Of a stretch of 64,000 nucleotides of DNA, positions 60,896-64,000 are shown piece by piece. The notes under the pieces are model-generated. The model had not been told where the DNA came from and did not search any database. It saw only the letters and a program-made list of their open reading frames with translations. The translations under genes and the position numbers were made by a program. Every line of letters starts with the position of its first letter. Position 1 is the first letter of the stretch. Source of the stretch: Hypomesus transpacificus (taxonomy: Eukaryota > Chordata > Actinopteri > Osmeriformes > Osmeridae); the NCBI RefSeq assembly GCF_021917145.1, contig NC_061073.1:4804550-4868549 (forward strand). The letters are read 5' to 3'.

Positions 60896-63800
60896 ATGAA
60901 TGAGTGGGTGGGCCCCGATGTCAGTGTGGGGGGGCCAATACAGATCCCCATTGATGGTTACTCCCTTTCTGAGACATCCCACTTTGTAGGTAAGTGACGT
61001 ACCCCCCCCCCCCCTCCCCCCACCCTCCTGGAGTCAGTGACCAGCTCTGACATACATCGCTGTCACAGTCTAACCTTAACCCTCAGACCCTATGATCAAC
61101 TTACCTCAACAGTAACTAGATAGCCAGGACAGGACAGCTAGCAACACAGGCCAGGCCAGGACAGGTAGCCAAACAGGCCAGACCAGGACAGTTAGCCACA
61201 CAGGCCAGACCAGGACAGCTGGCCATACAGGTCAGGACAGCTAGCCACACAGGTCAGGACAGGACAGCTAGCCATACAGGTCAGGACAGCTAGCCACACA
61301 GGTCAGGACAGGACAGCTAGCCATACAGGTCAGGACAGCTAGCCACACAGACCAGGACAGGACAGCTAGCCACACAGGCCAGGCCAGGACAGCTAGCCAT
61401 ACAGGTCAGGATAGCTAGCCACACAGGACAGGACAGCTAGCCATACAGGTCAGGACAGCTAGCCACACAGGTCAGGTCAGGACAGTTAGCCACACAGGCC
61501 AGACCAGGACAGCTGGCCATACAGGTCAGGACAGCTAGCCACACAGGTCAGGACAGGACAGCTAGCCATACAGGTCAGGACAGGTAGCCACACAGGTCAG
61601 GACAGGACAGCTAGCCATACAGGTCAGGACAGCTAGCCACACAGACCAGGACAGGACAGCTAGCCACACAGGCCAGGCCAGGACAGCTAGCCATACAGGT
61701 CGGGATAGCTAGCCACACAGGACAGGACAGCTAGCCATACAGGCCAGAACAGCTAGCCACACAGGCCAGGACAGGATAGCTAGCCACACAGGCCAGGCCA
61801 GGACAGCTAGCCATACAGGTCAGGACAGCTAGCCACACAGGACAGGACAGCTAGCCACACAGGCCAGGTCAGGACAGCTAGCCACACAGGCCAGGCCAGG
61901 ACAGCTAGCCACACAGGTCAGGACAGGACAGCTAGCCATACAGGTCAGGACAGCTAGCCACACAGGCCAGGTCAGGACAGCTAGCCACACAGGCCAGACC
62001 AGGACAGCTGGCCATACAGGTCAGGACAGCTAGCCACACAGGTCAGGACAGGACAGCTAGCAATACAGGTCAGGACAGCTAGCCACACAGGCCAGGACAG
62101 GACAGCTAGCCACACAGGCCAGGACAGGACAGCTAGCCATACAGGCCAGAACAGCTAGCCACACAGGCCAGGACAGGACAGCTAGCCACACAGGCCAGGC
62201 CAGGACAGCTAGCCATACAGGTCAGGACAGCTAGCCACACAGGACAGGACAGCTAGCCACACAGGCCAGGACAGGCAGCCACACAGGCCAGGTCAGGACA
62301 GCTAGCCACACAGGCCAGACCAGGACAGCTGGCCATACAGGTCAGGACAGCTAGCCACACAGGTCAGGACAGGACAGCTAGCCATACAGGTCAGGACAGC
62401 TAGCCACACAGGCCAGGACAGGACAGCTAGCCACACAGGCCAGGACAGGACAGCTAGCCACACAGGCCAGGACAGGACAGCTAGCCATACAGGCCAGAAC
62501 AGCTATCCACACAGGCCAGGACAGGATAGCTGGCCACACAGGCCAGGCCAGGACAGCTAGCCATACAGGTCAGGACAGCTAGCCACACAGGACAGGACAG
62601 CTAGCCACACAGGCCAAGCCAAGGATGGCAAGGCAGCTCATATAGCTCGATGCATCCGTCACACAGCAAGGTGTAACGATGCAGAGAAATGTGCCTAGCG
62701 GGTTAATGAGTGACCATGGCAACCTTTGGCCCCCTTGGCACTCCTCAAGCAGACAGCAAGGTGTCCTGTGGGCATGAGCTGCTGCACTACTGTTTCTCTG
62801 GGTCTGAGGAGACACTGGGGATCAGAGAGAAGCATGTCCAAGTAGAGGGGCAGCCAGAGGTAGAGAGAAAGGGGGAAGAAGAGAGAGAGAGGAAGCCAAT
62901 CCTGGGAGAGCTGGGTCTCACTAAAATGGCAATGGTCCAGAACAAGTCTTCAGGAGGTCAGTATCTCACCAAGGTTCGGGGCAGGATGTGTGGATTGGCA
63001 GATGTAAATACAGCTGGTGACAATATACGTCAGATTACATATTGGATTTGAGGGAATTTTGTCAAATTTTTATAAGCCATGAAATAATAACTTGTCAATC
63101 TACATACTTTGATAAAAAACTGTAAGAAATCCTGTTCAACCCTGTAAATCAAGATGAACCATAAATGCTAGAATTTGAGAGCGTGTCAACTTGGTAACGA
63201 AGCTTTAAGGCAAATATACGCTGTTTTGAGGTGTTTCTGGTTTAGGGGGTGTTTCTGGTTTAGGGGGTGTTTGTTGTTTCTGAATACAGTAGATGTTCAG
63301 CTTGGGCCCTTCTATCAGTCCATGGTATGTTCAGACAGCGGGTAGTTAATTATTGTTGGGTTTATGTGGCAGTGAAGATTACTATCCGCACTTACGTTAA
63401 AGTTTACATGCTATGAATTGGCTCTCTGCTGTATGTAAATGCTCACACTATCCCTGTGAAGCTGGTAATAACGTTTCATTGAAATGTAAATAGGACCGTG
63501 TTACATTATCATCCCTCGCCCCAGACATTTTGGCAGACCAAGGAACTTCTCTTCTCCAAGACCAGGACGTCCTACCCTTCTCCAGCTATCCCAGCATGCA
63601 ACCGTACCCCTCGGTGGATCAAGATCAAGACTCAAGATTAACTTTGCCCCCTATGTCGTCCCCTTCCTACTACCCCGGACCGCCTTACTATGCCCCCTAC
63701 AGTGGGGAGGACTGGTATGGCCCTGCTGCTATGTACGAGCTGAGGAAAGAGCCCCTGGAGGGCGGCTATGGCGGCGAGGTGGACGCGGCGCCGGCAGCGT

Positions 63801-63935
63801 TAGCGCCTGTGGTGTGCCGGAGGTCGAGGAACGCCTCTCTCACAGGGCGGGTGAAGGGAGAGGAACTGTGTGTGGTGTGTGGAGACAAAGCATCGGGATA
63901 CCACTACAACGCTCTTACATGTGAGGGATGTAAAG
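60896..63935 (+). CDS. nr1h4: bile acid receptor FXR, first two coding exons (partial)
   Basis: The 5' part of the farnesoid X receptor, a nuclear receptor that senses bile acids and pairs with RXR. Exon 1 is 60896-60989 and starts [20 protein letters not shown]. Exon 2 is 63525-63935, joined in phase 1 to read [18 protein letters not shown]. Exon 2 carries the AF-1 region rich in Pro, Ser and Tyr ([32 protein letters not shown]). It ends in the first zinc finger of the DNA-binding domain, [20 protein letters not shown] with CKG, the usual intron position. The remaining exons lie beyond the right edge. slc17a8-nr1h4 adjacency is conserved with human. The donor of exon 2 is duplicated at the very end of the window. 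Confidence 0.93.
61125..62622. repeat. 1.5-kb minisatellite in nr1h4 intron 1
   Basis: A large array of related sub-units: ggacagctagccacacaggc, ggacagctagccatacaggt and caggtcaggacaggacag. A diagnostic variant (ccagaccaggacagctggcc) recurs near 61203, 61497, 61993 and 62312, so the array is built of higher-order units of roughly 300-500 bp. Confidence 0.95.
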
Positions 63936-64000
63936 GTAGGAGGACCTGAGGACACAGTGACATGTGAGGGATGTAAAGGTAGGAGGACCTGAGGACACAG
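63918..64000. repeat. 43-bp duplication of the nr1h4 exon 2 donor
   Basis: The segment catgtgagggatgtaaag|gtaggaggacctgaggacacagtga occurs at 63918 and again at 63961, cut by the window end. It contains 18 nt of exon 2, the splice donor and the first intron bases. Further copies may follow outside the window. Confidence 0.92.

Noticed and set aside
63530-63949. Independent start of nr1h4 at the beginning of exon 2
   Set aside because: The frame opens at TTG, not ATG, and the upstream exon 60896-60989 joins in phase to supply the normal ATG start.

Overview
The window is vertebrate nuclear DNA, almost certainly from a ray-finned fish. Evidence: spliced genes with GT-AG introns matching known vertebrate proteins, teleost-style repeats (a tRNA-derived SINE, a decayed Tc1-like transposon), and very abundant minisatellites and CA/GA/poly-C tracts. 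The SINE tail resembles those common in salmonids, pikes and smelts, but I cannot fix the species. There are no operons, rRNA genes or CRISPR arrays.

Layout, left to right. (1) 214-2854, minus strand: the 5' exons of polr3b (RNA polymerase III second-largest subunit), cut by the left edge. (2) 3430-5765, minus: a complete 8-exon EndoU-type endoribonuclease (endouc-like, 310 aa). (3) 7096-21650, minus: a liprin-beta gene (ppfibp1, about 1012-1023 aa) with an N-terminal coiled coil and three SAM domains; its promoter may lie near 27350. (4) 27871-30305, minus: a complete 5-exon guanylate-cyclase-activating protein (GCAP, 194 aa). (5) 33457-42561, minus: a complete 17-exon bmal2/arntl2 (636 aa). 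(6) 44931-56190, plus: a complete 12-exon slc17a8 (VGLUT3, 589 aa), head-to-head with bmal2. (7) 60896 to the right edge, plus: the first two coding exons of nr1h4 (FXR). I built the exon models by hand from splice consensus, reading phase and remembered family sequence; every internal phase closes.

The genes do not form one pathway. bmal2-ppfibp1 (human 12p11) and slc17a8-nr1h4 plus polr3b (human 12q23) are known neighbour groups, here joined in one block with an extra GCAP gene between bmal2 and ppfibp1.

The most unusual signal is a repeated arrangement at exon 3' ends. In polr3b exon 5, a ppfibp1 cassette exon, GCAP exon 1, slc17a8 exons 2 and 8, and nr1h4 exon 2, the last bases of the exon plus its 5' splice site and the start of the intron are tandemly duplicated (2 to 14 copies, units 30-48 bp). 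The introns therefore open with rows of decoy splice donors. In most of them, using a distal donor would add an immediate stop codon. A second signal is a ppfibp1 intron made almost wholly of a CA-rich 5' half and a UG-rich 3' half, an architecture known from fish introns that splice by RNA pairing.
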